DNA of 64,000 bases, from NCBI RefSeq assembly GCF_001870905.1, contig NZ_LNDC01000100.1:48591-112590 (forward strand), in the 5' to 3' direction. Numbering within the stretch: the first letter of the stretch is position 1; every line of letters starts with the position of its first letter. Below the pieces are notes generated by a model that saw only the letters and a list, made by a program, of their open reading frames with translations, did no database searches and was not told the origin of the DNA. This DNA is from Geitlerinema sp. PCC 9228. GTDB taxonomy: Bacteria; Cyanobacteriota; Cyanobacteriia; Cyanobacteriales; PCC-9228. Shown here in pieces: positions 17,628 to 27,816 of the stretch. Both the position numbers and the translations under genes were made by a program.

Positions 17628-18818
17628 ATGCGTTTGCTGCTGATGACAGGAAAAGGCGGCGTCGGCAAAACCTCCATGGCAGCCGCCACCGGCTTGCGTT
17701 GTGCGGAATTGGGCTATAAAACCCTGGTTCTCAGTACCGATCCTGCCCATTCCCTCGCCGACAGCTTCGACATGGAGCTAGAACACGAGCCCAAGCAGGT
17801 GTGCGAAAATCTCTGGGGCGCGGAACTAGATGTTTTGCTAGAGCTAGAAGATAACTGGGGCTCTGTCAAACGCTACATCACCGAAGTCTTGCAGGCGAGA
17901 GGTTTGGAAAGCGTACAAGCAGAAGAACTGGCCATTCTCCCCGGCATGGACGAAATTTTTGGTTTGGTGCGGGTCTTCCGGCACCATCAAGATAGCAACT
18001 TTGACGTACTGATTGTCGATTCTGCTCCCACTGGCACCGCTCTGAGACTGCTCAGCTTGCCAGAAGTGGGGGGATGGTACATGCGGCGTTTTTACAAACC
18101 CCTGCAAAAAGTTTCCGCCTCCCTCAGACCGTTGGTAGAACCCCTATTCAAACCCATTGCCGGTTTCTCCCTCCCCGACGAAGAAGTCATGGATGCGCCT
18201 TACGAGTTTTACCAGCAAATTGAGGCGTTGGGCAAAATTCTCACCGACAATACCATTACTTCAGTACGGTTGGTAACCAATCCCGAACGCATGGTAATCA
18301 AAGAATCCTTACGCGCCCATGCTTACCTGAGTTTGTACAACGTGGCGACGGATTTGGTAATTGCCAATCGGATTATTCCCGACGAAGTAACCGATCCGTT
18401 TTTCAAACCCTGGAAAGAACACCAGCAACAACACAAACAGGAAATTCACGAAAACTTCCAACCCTTGCCGGTGAAAGAGGTTCCCCTGTACTCCCAGGAA
18501 ATGTGCGGTTTGGATACCCTGAGAAAACTCAAAGAGATTCTCTACGGTGAGGAAGACCCCACCCAGATTTACTACAAAGAAACCACATTCCAGGTGATTC
18601 AAGAGGGGGAAGAGTACAAACTGCAACTGTATTTGCCGGGAATTCCCAAGGACAAAATCCAGCTCAACAAAAACGGCGACGAATTAAACATTCGCATTGG
18701 CAACCACCGGCGCAATATGGTCCTACCCCAGGCTTTGGCGACCTTGGAACCGGTTGGGGCGAAAATGGACGGAGATAATTTGACGATCCGCTTTGCTGCC
18801 AATGTGGGCGCTGCATAG
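17628..18818 (+). CDS. ArsA/TRC40(Get3)-type ATPase with C-terminal HSP20-like domain
   Basis: 396 aa. Deviant Walker A GKGGVGKT (8-15), [12 protein letters not shown], and [15 protein letters not shown] identify the ArsA/Get3 SIMIBI ATPase family. Residues about 300-396 form the HSP20-like ArsA domain ([19 protein letters not shown], ending LTIRFA). Get3 homologues bind tail-anchored membrane proteins; cyanobacterial proteins of this type are of uncertain role, and no ars genes lie nearby, so arsenite transport is unlikely. The preceding DUF2358 gene ends 63 bp upstream. Repeat copy C follows the stop. Confidence 0.88.
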   Translation: MRLLLMTGKGGVGKTSMAAATGLRCAELGYKTLVLSTDPAHSLADSFDMELEHEPKQVCENLWGAELDVLLELEDNWGSVKRYITEVLQARGLESVQAEELAILPGMDEIFGLVRVFRHHQDSNFDVLIVDSAPTGTALRLLSLPEVGGWYMRRFYKPLQKVSASLRPLVEPLFKPIAGFSLPDEEVMDAPYEFYQQIEALGKILTDNTITSVRLVTNPERMVIKESLRAHAYLSLYNVATDLVIANRIIPDEVTDPFFKPWKEHQQQHKQEIHENFQPLPVKEVPLYSQEMCGLDTLRKLKEILYGEEDPTQIYYKETTFQVIQEGEEYKLQLYLPGIPKDKIQLNKNGDELNIRIGNHRRNMVLPQALATLEPVGAKMDGDNLTIRFAANVGAA

Positions 18819-18842
18819 AGCGCGATCGCAGTTTCTCCCACC

Positions 18843-19041
18843 TAAAAAGCGACCCGTGCGCCCTGAGCCGCTGTCAAACCAAAATGTGCGGCCAATTCCT
18901 TTAAAAGTACGTCCACTGCAGGACGGAAACCCCCTCCCTGAGGGTCCCTATCGCCGGGGATGGTCTAGCATCAAGCGCGAATTGATCTAGGCACACCTAA
19001 CGAAGCAAGAATCTCACCAATTCTATTCGTAAGAGTGTCAA
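18843..19041 (+). repeat. Solo IS200/IS605-type right end (omegaRNA-like), degenerate copy C
   Basis: More diverged plus-strand copy: AAAAAGCGACCCGTGCG, AAGTACGTCCACTGCAGG, CGCCGGGGATGGTCTAG, ATCTAGGCACACC, then TCTCACCAATTCTATTCGTAAGAG and GTGTCAA at 19041. The terminal stem is weakened by mismatches and the 5' part is truncated relative to copies B and D. It occupies half of the 421-bp gap before the cNMP-binding gene. Confidence 0.55.
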
Positions 19042-19102
19042 AATGTTGCTAAAGGGGAGACCGCTTCCCCTGGAAATTCCCAAATTAGGTTCCTACTGGC
19101 TT

Positions 19103-19130
19103 GCTCCCATATTTCATAAAATGTGGGAGC
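19103..19130. other. Hairpin upstream of the cNMP-binding gene
   Basis: GCTCCCA (19103-19109) pairs with TGGGAGC (19124-19130). It is followed by CTTGATTTTC, not a clean T-run, so I call it a hairpin and not a terminator. Confidence 0.4.
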
Positions 19131-19239
19131 CTTGATTTTCGAGCTGGCGCGTTTTCCTATAGGTTAGGTTCTGTTGCAACGAACTCCTACCATAGAATAG
19201 GAACAAACTAGCTTCGTTAGGAAAACAATATAGTTAGGC

Positions 19240-19779
19240 ATGAAAAAAGTTCTATTTATACTGGGAGAACTGAACGACGACGATATCGACTGGATGATTA
19301 CCACGGGGCATCGCGAGGAACTAACTGCCGGTACTGTCTTAATTCAAGAAGGCAAACCCATCGATGCTTTGTATATTTTGCTCGATGGCGTTCTCTCGGT
19401 TTCGGTTTCGGTTTTGGGAGGCAAAGAAATTGCCAGACTCTCCAGCGGTGAAGTGGTGGGAGAAATGTCTTTTATCGATTCCAGTCCGCCTTCCGCTACG
19501 GTGAAAGCAGTTACGAAGGGATTGGTTTTATCCCTGCCGCGCCGCCAGCTCAGCGATAAGTTGGACCGGGATGTGGGATTTGCCTATCGCTTCCACCGGG
19601 CAATTGCCGTTTTGCTCTCGCAGCGCTTGCGGGGAACGGTTTCCTTGCTGGGATACGGAGAAAATCTGCAAATCGCCACCAACGGTAGCTATCAAATTCG
19701 CGACCCCATCCTTTCCCACAATATGGATATTGCTAGCGCGCGTTTCGATTGGCTGTTGCGGCGGTTGCGGGAAGGATAG
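19240..19779 (+). CDS. Cyclic nucleotide-binding domain protein
   Basis: 179 aa. Residues about 20-120 form a CAP/PKA-type cNMP-binding beta-roll: GTVLIQEGKPIDALYILLDG, then the phosphate-binding-cassette-like GEVVGEMSFID and PSATVKA. The canonical R of the cassette (GExALL..RxA) is replaced by SPPSATV, so real cAMP/cGMP binding is doubtful. No helix-turn-helix follows; the C-terminus is a short helical tail (SARFDWLLRRLREG). Likely a small sensor or partner-binding protein. It converges on the histidine kinase, whose gene ends 17 bp away. Confidence 0.85.
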   Translation: MKKVLFILGELNDDDIDWMITTGHREELTAGTVLIQEGKPIDALYILLDGVLSVSVSVLGGKEIARLSSGEVVGEMSFIDSSPPSATVKAVTKGLVLSLPRRQLSDKLDRDVGFAYRFHRAIAVLLSQRLRGTVSLLGYGENLQIATNGSYQIRDPILSHNMDIASARFDWLLRRLREG

Positions 19780-19796
19780 GTGGTTGTTCCTTCCAG

Positions 19797-21167
19797 CTAA
19801 CTGGCTTCTGGCAGCCACAGCAAAAACGTCGTACCGGGATTTTGGGGATGGCTTTGCCAATCGCGGTCTAAGGCCGGACTAAAAGCTTGAATTTTGCCGT
19901 TCATGCGTTCTACCAATTCTTTGGCAATGGCTAGCCCCAATCCGGTACCGGGAATGTCGGTTTGTGCTTGAACGCCGCGGTAGTGACGCTCGAAAATCCG
20001 CTCCAGGTCTGCTTCCGGAATGCCCGGACCGGTATCGCTGATTTCAATGGGTTGCAGGGCTTGGTTGCCTGGGGGGGGGCGGTGACCGGCTTCTACTTTG
20101 ACTCGACCGCCGGCGGGAGTGTATTTGACGGCGTTATCCAGCAGGTTGGTCAGTACTTCCCGCAGGGCGGTGGCATCGACTTGAATGAGGGGCAAGCGAT
20201 TGGAGACCTTTTGTTGTAGCTGCAAATCTTTGGCTTCGGCCATGGCTTGGGCGGAAGCGAGAACAGGGTCTAAAATTTCATAGATGGAATGGGGATGTGA
20301 CGGTAGTTGGGAGGAGGGGGGTAACTGGGCATGGGAAAGGGAAGCAGGTTGGGATGCCCCGGTTTGGTCGGTGGCAGCTTGCAAGGCCTTGGGATGGGGT
20401 GCTGGGGTGGGTTCGACGGCAATTTCCACTGGTTCGGTTTTGGCAGTTTGTTTGAGGATTTGCAGCAGTTCTTGCATGCGATCGCTTTCTCGCAAAATAT
20501 TGCTGGCTAAATTGCGGTTTTTGTCTTCCTGGGGAAGGCGTTTTAGTAAAAGCTTGCCAAAGGTTTGCAGGGCGGTGAGGGGATTGCGCAGTTGGTGCAG
20601 GAGATCGTCGAGACGTTGGGACCATTCCCGTTGCTGCTGTTGCTGTTCGCTGGCTTGATGCTGCCACCACTGCGATCGCCGGTCCACAATTCTTGCAAGC
20701 GCTAGCGTATGGCTTATGCGAGAAATTTGTCCCTTTTCTTCTTGGTTCCAAGGGCGATCGGAGCGCATGGTTACCAGAAATCCCATGACTACCCCTTCGT
20801 GGATTAACGGAGAGATGCTGCGGTGCTGCTGCTGCCAGTTTTGGGGCAAATTCGCTTCGGAAATGCCCACCGGCAAGGTCTCGCTTCGGTCTTGAGAACC
20901 ACTCCCGAGCAGTTTGGGGGCTGCTGGTTGTTGCTGCAAGTCTTCGAGAAAAATGGTGAAGGCTTGTTTTTCCCGTTCGGCTTCCGTTTCTGGATAGACC
21001 ACCACAGGCACTAAGTTGAGCTGGGAGTGGGCTTCTAATTCCGATACAGAAGGTTTGTCTGGGGTGAGGTAAACCATACTTAAAGAAGCCCCCAGGGATT
21101 GGCTCAGCAGAGCGGTTTGTTCTCGACAGAGGGTGACAAATTCTTCAGAAGTGGCAGAGGTGAGCAT
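19797..21167 (-). CDS. GAF-domain histidine kinase, Hik2/CSK-like
   Basis: 456 aa from the ATG at 21167; the frame is open to 21311, but that part is not kinase-like. GAF-type sensor region (about 1-165), then the H-box with His191 in LLHQLRNPLTALQTFGKLL, a Pro/Gln-rich insert (about 245-300), the N-box VLTNLLDNAVKYTPAGG, G1 ISDTGPGIPEADLE and G2 GTGLGLAIAKEL. No membrane segment, so cytosolic. The HQLRNPLTALxTFGKLLLKRL stretch resembles cyanobacterial Hik2, the homologue of chloroplast sensor kinase, implicated in redox/salt control of photosynthesis genes; I offer that as a likely but unproven identity. No response regulator is adjacent. Confidence 0.85.
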   Translation of the reverse strand: MLTSATSEEFVTLCREQTALLSQSLGASLSMVYLTPDKPSVSELEAHSQLNLVPVVVYPETEAEREKQAFTIFLEDLQQQPAAPKLLGSGSQDRSETLPVGISEANLPQNWQQQHRSISPLIHEGVVMGFLVTMRSDRPWNQEEKGQISRISHTLALARIVDRRSQWWQHQASEQQQQQREWSQRLDDLLHQLRNPLTALQTFGKLLLKRLPQEDKNRNLASNILRESDRMQELLQILKQTAKTEPVEIAVEPTPAPHPKALQAATDQTGASQPASLSHAQLPPSSQLPSHPHSIYEILDPVLASAQAMAEAKDLQLQQKVSNRLPLIQVDATALREVLTNLLDNAVKYTPAGGRVKVEAGHRPPPGNQALQPIEISDTGPGIPEADLERIFERHYRGVQAQTDIPGTGLGLAIAKELVERMNGKIQAFSPALDRDWQSHPQNPGTTFLLWLPEAS

Positions 21168-21822
21168 GGTATCTATATATTTTTTTCTGGCAAGCGACGA
21201 TAGGTTAGGCGCACTGAATTGAATTGAGCACAAGTCAGACGCTAGCGCCGATGGTGGGGACCAACTGACTGTTGTGGCAGGGGAACTGCAAGCAAATCCA
21301 GCCAATGGCATGTGGGCAACTGCTACTATCCCGACGAATCCACCAGGACCAGCAATCGATCTTTCGCGCCTACGGCGAACGGGTAAGGGGTGTCTTTTTC
21401 CATTCTACCCCGAAGCTTTCTCTCGATCGGCAACAGCCGCAGCGATCGCGGGCTATGAGTTCTTAACTTTCTTGCTAAGGAAGTTGTTGTCCCGAAAATG
21501 GTTTTTTTGAGTTGCTGGCGGGCAAATTTTTACCTGGAGAGCCACCAGACAACCAAAAGAGAAAATTCCAGAAAAATTCGTTGGCTCGCTTTTGTTGCTG
21601 GGAAAAGAAGAACTCAAAAGTCCTGCTGTGCGCCCTTTTTGGCAGCGATCGCTGCGGCGAGCTTTCCCGATCTGTTTTTCCCACTTTGCGAATTGTTGGG
21701 ATTTTTTCATTTTGTATCGAAGCTTTAATAATCCTTGAATTTTTCGGCAGTAGCGGATATAATTTTATCGGTTTTTGTATCAAACAATACAACGATCGGC
21801 AAAAAAAAAGGAGGGGTTGAGC
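21168..21822. other. 655-bp intergenic region between divergent genes
   Basis: Separates the histidine kinase (minus) from the DUF3155 gene (plus), so it must hold both promoters. Several open frames occur (for example 21272-21510) but none looks like a protein. No repeat or recognisable RNA is seen. Confidence 0.45.
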
Positions 21823-22146
21823 TTGGCTAGAAGACGCAAGCGGAAAAGCCGCCGTCGTTTGGAAGGACGGAAAATTCTAGAGCACGTACCTCAATATAGC
21901 ATCGAAAGTGGTGAAGAGAAGCCAGTAACCGCAGCCAGGAAATTTATTCAATCGGAAGGAATCGTGCCACCGGCGCTGTTATTGGTCAAACGAAACGAAC
22001 ATACCACCGATCGCTATTTTTGGGCGGAAAAAGGATTGTTCGGCGCTCAGTACGTAGAAGAAAATCATTTTCTCTTTCCCAGCTTACGGGCCATGCTAGA
22101 AGAAAAGGTAGAGCCATCCAATTCCGTAGCGATTTCAGGTCGCTAG
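21823..22146 (+). CDS. DUF3155 domain protein
   Basis: 107 aa from a TTG at 21823 (MARRRKRKSRRRLEGRKIL), with AAAGGAGGGG ending about 8 nt upstream deciding the start. Strongly conserved cyanobacterial family: HVPQYSIESGEEKPVTAARK, PPALLLVKRNEHTTDRYFWA, EKGLFGAQYVEENHFLFPSLR. A very basic N-terminus suggests nucleic-acid or ribosome contact, but no function is known. Confidence 0.92.
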   Translation: MARRRKRKSRRRLEGRKILEHVPQYSIESGEEKPVTAARKFIQSEGIVPPALLLVKRNEHTTDRYFWAEKGLFGAQYVEENHFLFPSLRAMLEEKVEPSNSVAISGR

Positions 22147-22379
22147 CCACACCTGAGACAACCAAACGGATAACATTGGACCCAAATCGGAAAAGGTTGG
22201 TCTGCTATAAGGTCCTATCATCGGCAAATGGGTATTTGGCGAGCAAGTGCTCCCATGCAAGCTCGGCGGTAGCTACAATGTGAGTAGCCGTTGGTCGCAG
22301 TTGTTGGCGATCGCCAAATCCAGCGGTCGTGGTTAGGGACACCTAGCAAGCATGCCTGAGGCTACAGGAGAGTTACTTT

Positions 22380-22874
22380 ATGCAATCAGAACGCATCCAG
22401 CCAGGACCCGGTCAAGAATCGGTCTGGGACTATCCCCGTCCGCCGCGGGTAGAACCGACCAGCAAACACGTTCGCGTAATTTTTCATGGAACAACCATCG
22501 CCGACACCCAGCGAGCGCAACGGGTTTTAGAAACCAGCCATCCACCGACTTACTACATTCCTTTAGAAGACGTGAAAACGGAATATCTCTTTCCCACCTC
22601 TCGCACAAGCTTTTGTGAATGGAAAGGGAGGGCTAAATACTATACCATAAAAGTGGGCGATCGAGAAGCAACCAACGCGGCTTGGCAGTATCCCCAAGCA
22701 AATGAAAACCATGCAGCCATCCGCGATTGCATTGCTGTTTACCCCAGTAAAATGGATGCCTGCTATGTAGATGACGAGCGCGTACAACCCCAAGCAGGCG
22801 ACTTTTACGGCGGTTGGATTACCAGCGATATCGTTGGCCCCTTCAAAGGCGGTCCGGGAACCTGGGGATGGTAG
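22380..22874 (+). CDS. DUF427 domain protein
   Basis: 164 aa. AGGAGAG lies about 8 nt before the ATG. DUF427 (beta-tent fold) is recognised from VRVIFHGTTIADTQRAQRVLETSHPPTYYIP, CEWKGRAKYY and the end DFYGGWITSDIVGPFKGGPGTWGW (read as motifs within those spans). Soluble, single domain; the family has no established activity. It converges on the NUDIX gene with only 3 bp between stops, which leaves little room for separate terminators. Confidence 0.88.
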   Translation: MQSERIQPGPGQESVWDYPRPPRVEPTSKHVRVIFHGTTIADTQRAQRVLETSHPPTYYIPLEDVKTEYLFPTSRTSFCEWKGRAKYYTIKVGDREATNAAWQYPQANENHAAIRDCIAVYPSKMDACYVDDERVQPQAGDFYGGWITSDIVGPFKGGPGTWGW

Positions 22875-22877
22875 GGG

Positions 22878-23435
22878 TTAAAAAGAAAGTACCCCAGCAC
22901 AGCTAGCCAGACCCAAAGCCGCTACACTGCCGGCTACATCGATATCCCCAGCCAACAAGCGATCGCGTACTTGCGAAGTGGGTACTGTCACAATTTCGAT
23001 GTCTTCAGTACTATCCAAGGCGCGATCGCTACCTACATAGGCACCCCTGGCCAAAAATACGTATATACTGTTGGTATCGTTCACCGGATTGTCATGGAGA
23101 ACTGCTAGCTGTTGCCAGTGGCTCGCCAAATACCCCGTTTCCTCTTGCAATTCCCGACAGGCAGCGCTTTGAGCGGATTCTTGCTCCCTTTGAAAGCGAC
23201 CAGCCGGCAATTCCAGCAAAATTTTGCCCACGCCATGGCGGTACTGGCGTACGAACACCACATTTCCGTCTGTGGTTACCGGAATCGTCAGGGCAATATC
23301 CGGCTTTACGCGGACAAAGAAATCGGGAATCACCTGACCGTTGGGGAGTTTGACCTCATCTTGGCGGATGCGGCACCAAGGATTGTCGAGGACCAAATGC
23401 GATCGCAGGACTTCCCATTTATCGATGGAACTCAA
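22878..23435 (-). CDS. NUDIX hydrolase (ADP-ribose pyrophosphatase-like)
   Basis: 185 aa. NUDIX helix: LPAGRFQREQE followed by the catalytic core RELQEETGY. The spacing before the first Glu is one residue longer than the consensus GX5E; the REUXEEXGU part is intact. FVRQYRHGVGK and LELPAG are typical of ADP-ribose/nucleoside-diphosphate-sugar pyrophosphatases. The start overlaps the end of the upstream DUF928 gene by 17 nt, so the two are probably co-transcribed. Confidence 0.87.
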   Translation of the reverse strand: MSSIDKWEVLRSHLVLDNPWCRIRQDEVKLPNGQVIPDFFVRVKPDIALTIPVTTDGNVVFVRQYRHGVGKILLELPAGRFQREQESAQSAACRELQEETGYLASHWQQLAVLHDNPVNDTNSIYVFLARGAYVGSDRALDSTEDIEIVTVPTSQVRDRLLAGDIDVAGSVAALGLASCAGVLSF

Positions 23436-24279
23436 GATCGTCTGTTTCCTCCTGTGATGGCAGCGAAAACGTCAGCGGCGATTTAGCCACCCGATCCAAG
23501 TTTACCGAACGCAGCAACTCTTGCCACTGCTGGGCGTACTTATTGGAGGTCATTTCCCCGTAGGTACGGCCGCCATTGCTTTCCGATTGCAAGCGCAATT
23601 TGGCTAGCAAATCCAGCGCATCGTACCACAAACCGGTTTCCGCATACAGCGTTACCCGATCCATCCCCGAGGTCGTTTCCAGTTGTTGTTGGAACGCATC
23701 GGTCGGTTTCACCCGGCGAATCCAACCAAAATCGTAGACATCCTGGGAGCGATCGCTAATATCCCCAGAAAGAATCAACGAGGCTTCCCAATAGTAGGTT
23801 TTTCCCGGTGCCAACGCCGGTGCCTGGGCATCGCTCAAATCCACGCGCACGACCCCTGGTACCCCTGTGGTTTCGATGGTGGTGCGGTAGAGAATTTCCT
23901 GTTGCTGTTCGTCAAGCAGAGCAAATTCCACCGGTACTTGGCAGCGGGTGGGAACGTACATATAAAAACTCGGAGATGCTTGCAATGTTAATCCAAAATA
24001 ATCTGGGGGTAGCAACAGCGTAAACTGCCCAGCGGTGGGGCATCCCCCGCGGGTGCCAGCTCCTTCCAAACGCCCCGGTTTGCCCTCATTTTGCGGTTCA
24101 AACGAGCGCGGATTGGGTTGTTGTAGCCTGCCAGAAGGTGCTTGTGAAGGGGGGGTAAATTCCAAAGCTGCAGCTGGCATCCCCCAAAAGCTGAAAACCA
24201 ATAGCGCAGCCAAACCAAAACGACGTAGATGCTGGTATGGATGGGCGTTTTGACGACCAAACCTGTTTCTCGTTGTCAT
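23419..24279 (-). CDS. DUF928 domain secreted protein (second copy)
   Basis: 286 aa from the ATG at 24279; the GTG at 24285 adds two residues. N-terminal Sec signal (LAALLVFSFWGMPAAALEF). DUF928 hallmarks: GAGTRGGCPTAGQFTLLLPP, YFGLTLQASPSFYMYVP, KTYYWEASLI, TLYAETGLWYDALDLLAKLR. Paralogue of the protein at 3128-4006, with low identity outside the motifs. Here its partner is a NUDIX gene, overlapping by 17 nt, and no CHAT gene is near. Probably periplasmic; function unknown. Confidence 0.84.
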   Translation of the reverse strand: MTTRNRFGRQNAHPYQHLRRFGLAALLVFSFWGMPAAALEFTPPSQAPSGRLQQPNPRSFEPQNEGKPGRLEGAGTRGGCPTAGQFTLLLPPDYFGLTLQASPSFYMYVPTRCQVPVEFALLDEQQQEILYRTTIETTGVPGVVRVDLSDAQAPALAPGKTYYWEASLILSGDISDRSQDVYDFGWIRRVKPTDAFQQQLETTSGMDRVTLYAETGLWYDALDLLAKLRLQSESNGGRTYGEMTSNKYAQQWQELLRSVNLDRVAKSPLTFSLPSQEETDDLEFHR

Positions 24280-24501
24280 AACCACCGGATTTCCCCTTGT
24301 TCTTTACAGAACCCATTCCCAATGGAACCCTGTTGTGGAATGTCTTATTATTTCCAAACTGTACCGCGCGATCGCGGTGGTTCCCTATCCGTTGAAATAA
24401 AATTTCATTTATACCGGATCCAATTCAGCAAAGAATGGGAATCGACTCCAAAAGTTCCCCATCTTCATAAAACGCAACAAAATGCCACCAAATCCTGCTT
24501 G

Positions 24502-27267
24502 CTACGAAAAGATATCAATATCGAGCTGTTGCTGGCTCACCTCCTCCTCAGGGGATTGTTTGGCCGTTTTCGGAGATTGCTGGCGGTTCATTTCGCCTCC
24601 CTTACGCAATCCCACAGCTAGCTTGCTGTGTTTTTCAATTTGCCCCATCACCTGACGCGCGCGGGAGATCACCGGTGCCGGCAATCCCGCCAAACGACCC
24701 GCTTCAATGCCGTAGGAACGGTCGGCCCCGCCAGGCTGCACTTGATGCAAGAAAACAATGCGATCGCGCAATTCCTTCACCGTCACCTGATAGTTAGCCA
24801 CATTGGGCAAAATAGAAGCCAGTTCGTTGAGTTCGTGGTAGTGGGTAGCAAAAATCGTACGCGCCTGAATTTCCATCGCCAAATGTTCCGCCACCGCCCA
24901 AGCAATGGACAAACCGTCAAAAGTAGCCGTACCGCGACCAATCTCATCCAACAGCACCAAAGAATTGTCCGTAGCATGGTTGAGAATATTCGCCGTCTCA
25001 TTCATCTCCACCATAAACGTGGATTGCCCCGTTGCCAAGTCATCCACTGCTCCGACCCTGGTAAAAATGCGATCGCAAATCCCCAAAACTGCCTTATCTG
25101 CCGGGACAAAACTTCCCGTTTGCGCCATCAACTGAATCAACCCAACCTGACGCAAATAACAGCTTTTGCCGCTGGCATTCGGACCAGTAAGTACAATCAA
25201 ATCCGGGCGCGGGTTATCCGTTGTTTCCGCCTCACCACTGGCTTTCGTACCCAAACGTACGGAATTAGGCACAAAGAACCCATCCGGTATAGACCGTTCC
25301 ACCACCGGATGCCGTCCTGCCAAAATGGTAATTTCCCGACCTGACAGCATTTGCGGGCGACAGTATTTCCGTTCTCCAGCAATTTCCGCCAACCCGCACA
25401 GCACATCCAAAGCCGCCACCGCCTTAGCCACCTGACGAATTTTATCGCCGCGATCGCCCACCGTAGAGCGCAATTGGGTAAAAATCTCGTACTCCAAGCG
25501 ATTCAAGTCGTCCTGCGCCGTCAAAATCCGCGCCTCGCGTTCCTTCAAATCCGGCGTAATGTAGCGTTCCTCATTGGTCAGGGTTTGCTTGCGAATATAA
25601 TCCTCCGGTGCCTGCTCTGCCTTGGAACGGGGCAAACTAATATAATAGCCAAAGGTCTTATTAAACCCCACTCTGAGATTGGCAATCCCCGTACGTTCCC
25701 GTTCGCTGGCTTCTAAATTGGCAATCCATTGGCGATCGGCTTCCACTTGGGTACGATAGTCATCCAAATCAGCATTCACCCCATCGCGAATCAACCCCCC
25801 TTCCTTCACGTGAATGGGCGGATTGTCCACCAAATGCTGGCGAATGGTTTCTCCCAACTGTTCCAACTCCACCGGCACCGCGTGCAGCACCTGCAAGTAA
25901 GGAGACTGGCCCCGCTGGCATACCGTCGCCAGCTGCACCACTTTGGTCAAAGAAGCTGACAAAGCATACAAATCTCGGGCATTCGCCGTCCCTGCTCCCG
26001 CGCGGCCGGTGAGCCGTTCCAAATCATAAACTTCCCGTAGCAAATCTTGCAGTTCCTCGCGCAAGTTACTATCGTCCAACAGTTCCGCAATGGTATCTTG
26101 GCGGGCTTCAATGCCTTTCACCTCCAACAGCGGTTGCAGCAACCAGCGGCGTAGGGCACGTCCGCCCATAGGGGTACGGGTTTTATCCAGCGCCCACAGC
26201 AACGACCCGTGTAAGGAACCATCGCGCACAGTTTGCAAAATTTCTAAATTGCGTCGAGTCTGATGGTCTAAAATCAAATAATCGGTGAGAGTATAAGTGC
26301 GCAATACCTGCAATGGTACTTTGGGAGGCGTAGTATTTTCTTTTTCTTGGCTTTTTTGTTGGCTTTCACGCCCTTGTTGCTCGAAGGTATCTTCTAAATA
26401 TTTCAACAAACCACCCGCCGCCCGTATGGCTAGGGGCAATTGTTCGCAACCCAGTCCTTCCAAAGATTTCAGATTGAACCGCTCGATGAGGGCTTCGTAG
26501 GCTGCAGCTTTATAAAACGATTTCGGCGATCGCAAAGAATAGCAAAAACTCGCTGGCAACCCTTCCGGCAGGTGTTCCGACGTTTCCCCCGGTCGCAGCA
26601 ATTTCCCCGGATCGGGGGCATTAGTGGGCACCAAAACTTCCGCCGGTGACAGCCGCAGCAACTCCTGTGCCAGCAGTTCGATGCCCCGGTCTTGGGTCGT
26701 CAGAAACTCACCCGTGGAAATATCCGCATAAGCCAGCCCCCAGTGTTCGCCAGCCACCACCGCCGCCGCCAAAAAATTATTGCTGCGCGCATCCAGCATC
26801 CCCGACTCAATCAGGGTTCCCGGCGTCAGCACCCGCGTAATTTGCCGGTCCACCATGCGTTTTTCTGCTTCCGCATCTTTGGCATCTTCGGTTTGGTCGC
26901 AAATCGCCACGCAAAATCCTTTTTCCAACAAGGTACTGCTGTAGCGTTCCACGGCATGGTGGGGCACCCCCGTCATAGGTACCCGACCAATTTCTTTGCC
27001 GCCTTCCTTACTGGTGAGGACCAGTTCCAACTCCCGCGCCACCACAATGGCATCTTGAAAGAAACATTCAAAAAAATCCCCCACCCGATACAGCAGCAAG
27101 GTATGGGGATATTGGTCCTTGACCTCGGTGTAGTGCCGCATCATCGGGGTCAGCTTGTTGCGATCGAGCTGTTGGTAATCGGCGTTTTTAATGGCAGCTT
27201 GATGTTTTTGGTTTCTCGCTTCTGGCGCGTTCGATGCACTGTTCGATGCACTGGGGGAGATGGTCAT
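24502..27267 (-). CDS. mutS: DNA mismatch repair protein MutS
   Basis: 921 aa from the ATG at 27267, preceded by AAGGAGGT; the longer frame to 27300 has no ribosome site. Mismatch-recognition domain with GDFFECFF (the F-x-E wedge), connector, lever and clamp domains, and a C-terminal ABC ATPase: Walker [29 protein letters not shown], Walker [17 protein letters not shown], and FATHYHEL. It recognises mismatches and small loops in DNA. Length is slightly above E. coli MutS (853 aa) through N- and C-terminal low-complexity additions. Confidence 0.96.
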   Translation of the reverse strand: MTISPSASNSASNAPEARNQKHQAAIKNADYQQLDRNKLTPMMRHYTEVKDQYPHTLLLYRVGDFFECFFQDAIVVARELELVLTSKEGGKEIGRVPMTGVPHHAVERYSSTLLEKGFCVAICDQTEDAKDAEAEKRMVDRQITRVLTPGTLIESGMLDARSNNFLAAAVVAGEHWGLAYADISTGEFLTTQDRGIELLAQELLRLSPAEVLVPTNAPDPGKLLRPGETSEHLPEGLPASFCYSLRSPKSFYKAAAYEALIERFNLKSLEGLGCEQLPLAIRAAGGLLKYLEDTFEQQGRESQQKSQEKENTTPPKVPLQVLRTYTLTDYLILDHQTRRNLEILQTVRDGSLHGSLLWALDKTRTPMGGRALRRWLLQPLLEVKGIEARQDTIAELLDDSNLREELQDLLREVYDLERLTGRAGAGTANARDLYALSASLTKVVQLATVCQRGQSPYLQVLHAVPVELEQLGETIRQHLVDNPPIHVKEGGLIRDGVNADLDDYRTQVEADRQWIANLEASERERTGIANLRVGFNKTFGYYISLPRSKAEQAPEDYIRKQTLTNEERYITPDLKEREARILTAQDDLNRLEYEIFTQLRSTVGDRGDKIRQVAKAVAALDVLCGLAEIAGERKYCRPQMLSGREITILAGRHPVVERSIPDGFFVPNSVRLGTKASGEAETTDNPRPDLIVLTGPNASGKSCYLRQVGLIQLMAQTGSFVPADKAVLGICDRIFTRVGAVDDLATGQSTFMVEMNETANILNHATDNSLVLLDEIGRGTATFDGLSIAWAVAEHLAMEIQARTIFATHYHELNELASILPNVANYQVTVKELRDRIVFLHQVQPGGADRSYGIEAGRLAGLPAPVISRARQVMGQIEKHSKLAVGLRKGGEMNRQQSPKTAKQSPEEEVSQQQLDIDIFS

Positions 27268-27762
27268 GAAGTAACCTCCTTGTTCGCACTGCCGGGGCAA
27301 CTGTGGCTGGGGGCATCTTTACGATAATAGCGCGATCGCGAACCTAAGGAAAACAATCTGATACCAAATCCCATATGTACAAATTAGATTTTATATAGAA
27401 ACCCACCAGACCGAAGGAGACTGCAGGTGGTAAGGTGGGGGATTTTTTTCGGGTCTTTGCGGTACGACGGAGGAGCTGTGAAATTTTTTTTGGCAATTGG
27501 GGATTGATTTTGGGAAAGTTTTGACGTACAATATAAATAATGGAAATAGTGTCTTTGACTTGAAAATTGCGTATATTCCCATTATCTAAAAGCGTCTACT
27601 AATAAAATACCATATTTGGGGCAATCGTGGGAAAAAATTTCACTTTTTTCGTTTTTTTCGTTCGTTTCTCCAAGACCAAGCCGGAGGTTTTTCCCTGGGG
27701 GAAAACTCAATCAAATGGCAGGAATGCTTAAAATTCCAGCAACGAGCTTGTCTTTGCTCGTC
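27268..27762. other. Intergenic region between PEP-CTERM gene and mutS
   Basis: About 500 bp, both neighbours on the minus strand. AT-rich with no convincing gene. A second hairpin, ACGAGC-TTGTCTTT-GCTCGT at 27742-27761, lies just beyond the PEP-CTERM terminator. The mutS ribosome site and presumably its promoter are at the right edge, outside this span. Confidence 0.4.
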
Positions 27763-27793
27763 AAAAAATAGGGTGAGTTCTCCCACCCTATTT
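27763..27793 (-). terminator. Rho-independent terminator of the PEP-CTERM gene
   Basis: On the minus strand AATAGGGTG pairs with CACCCTATT around an 8-nt loop and is followed by TTTT. It lies 24 bp past the stop codon at 27817. Confidence 0.75.
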
Positions 27794-27816
27794 GAAATTG
27801 CAGCAATAGAGACAAT

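Noticed and set aside
21453..21792. Minus-strand open frames (85 and 105 aa) between the kinase and DUF3155 genes
   Set aside because: Lys/Ser-rich, no ribosome site, no recognisable motif; the region is better read as promoter DNA.
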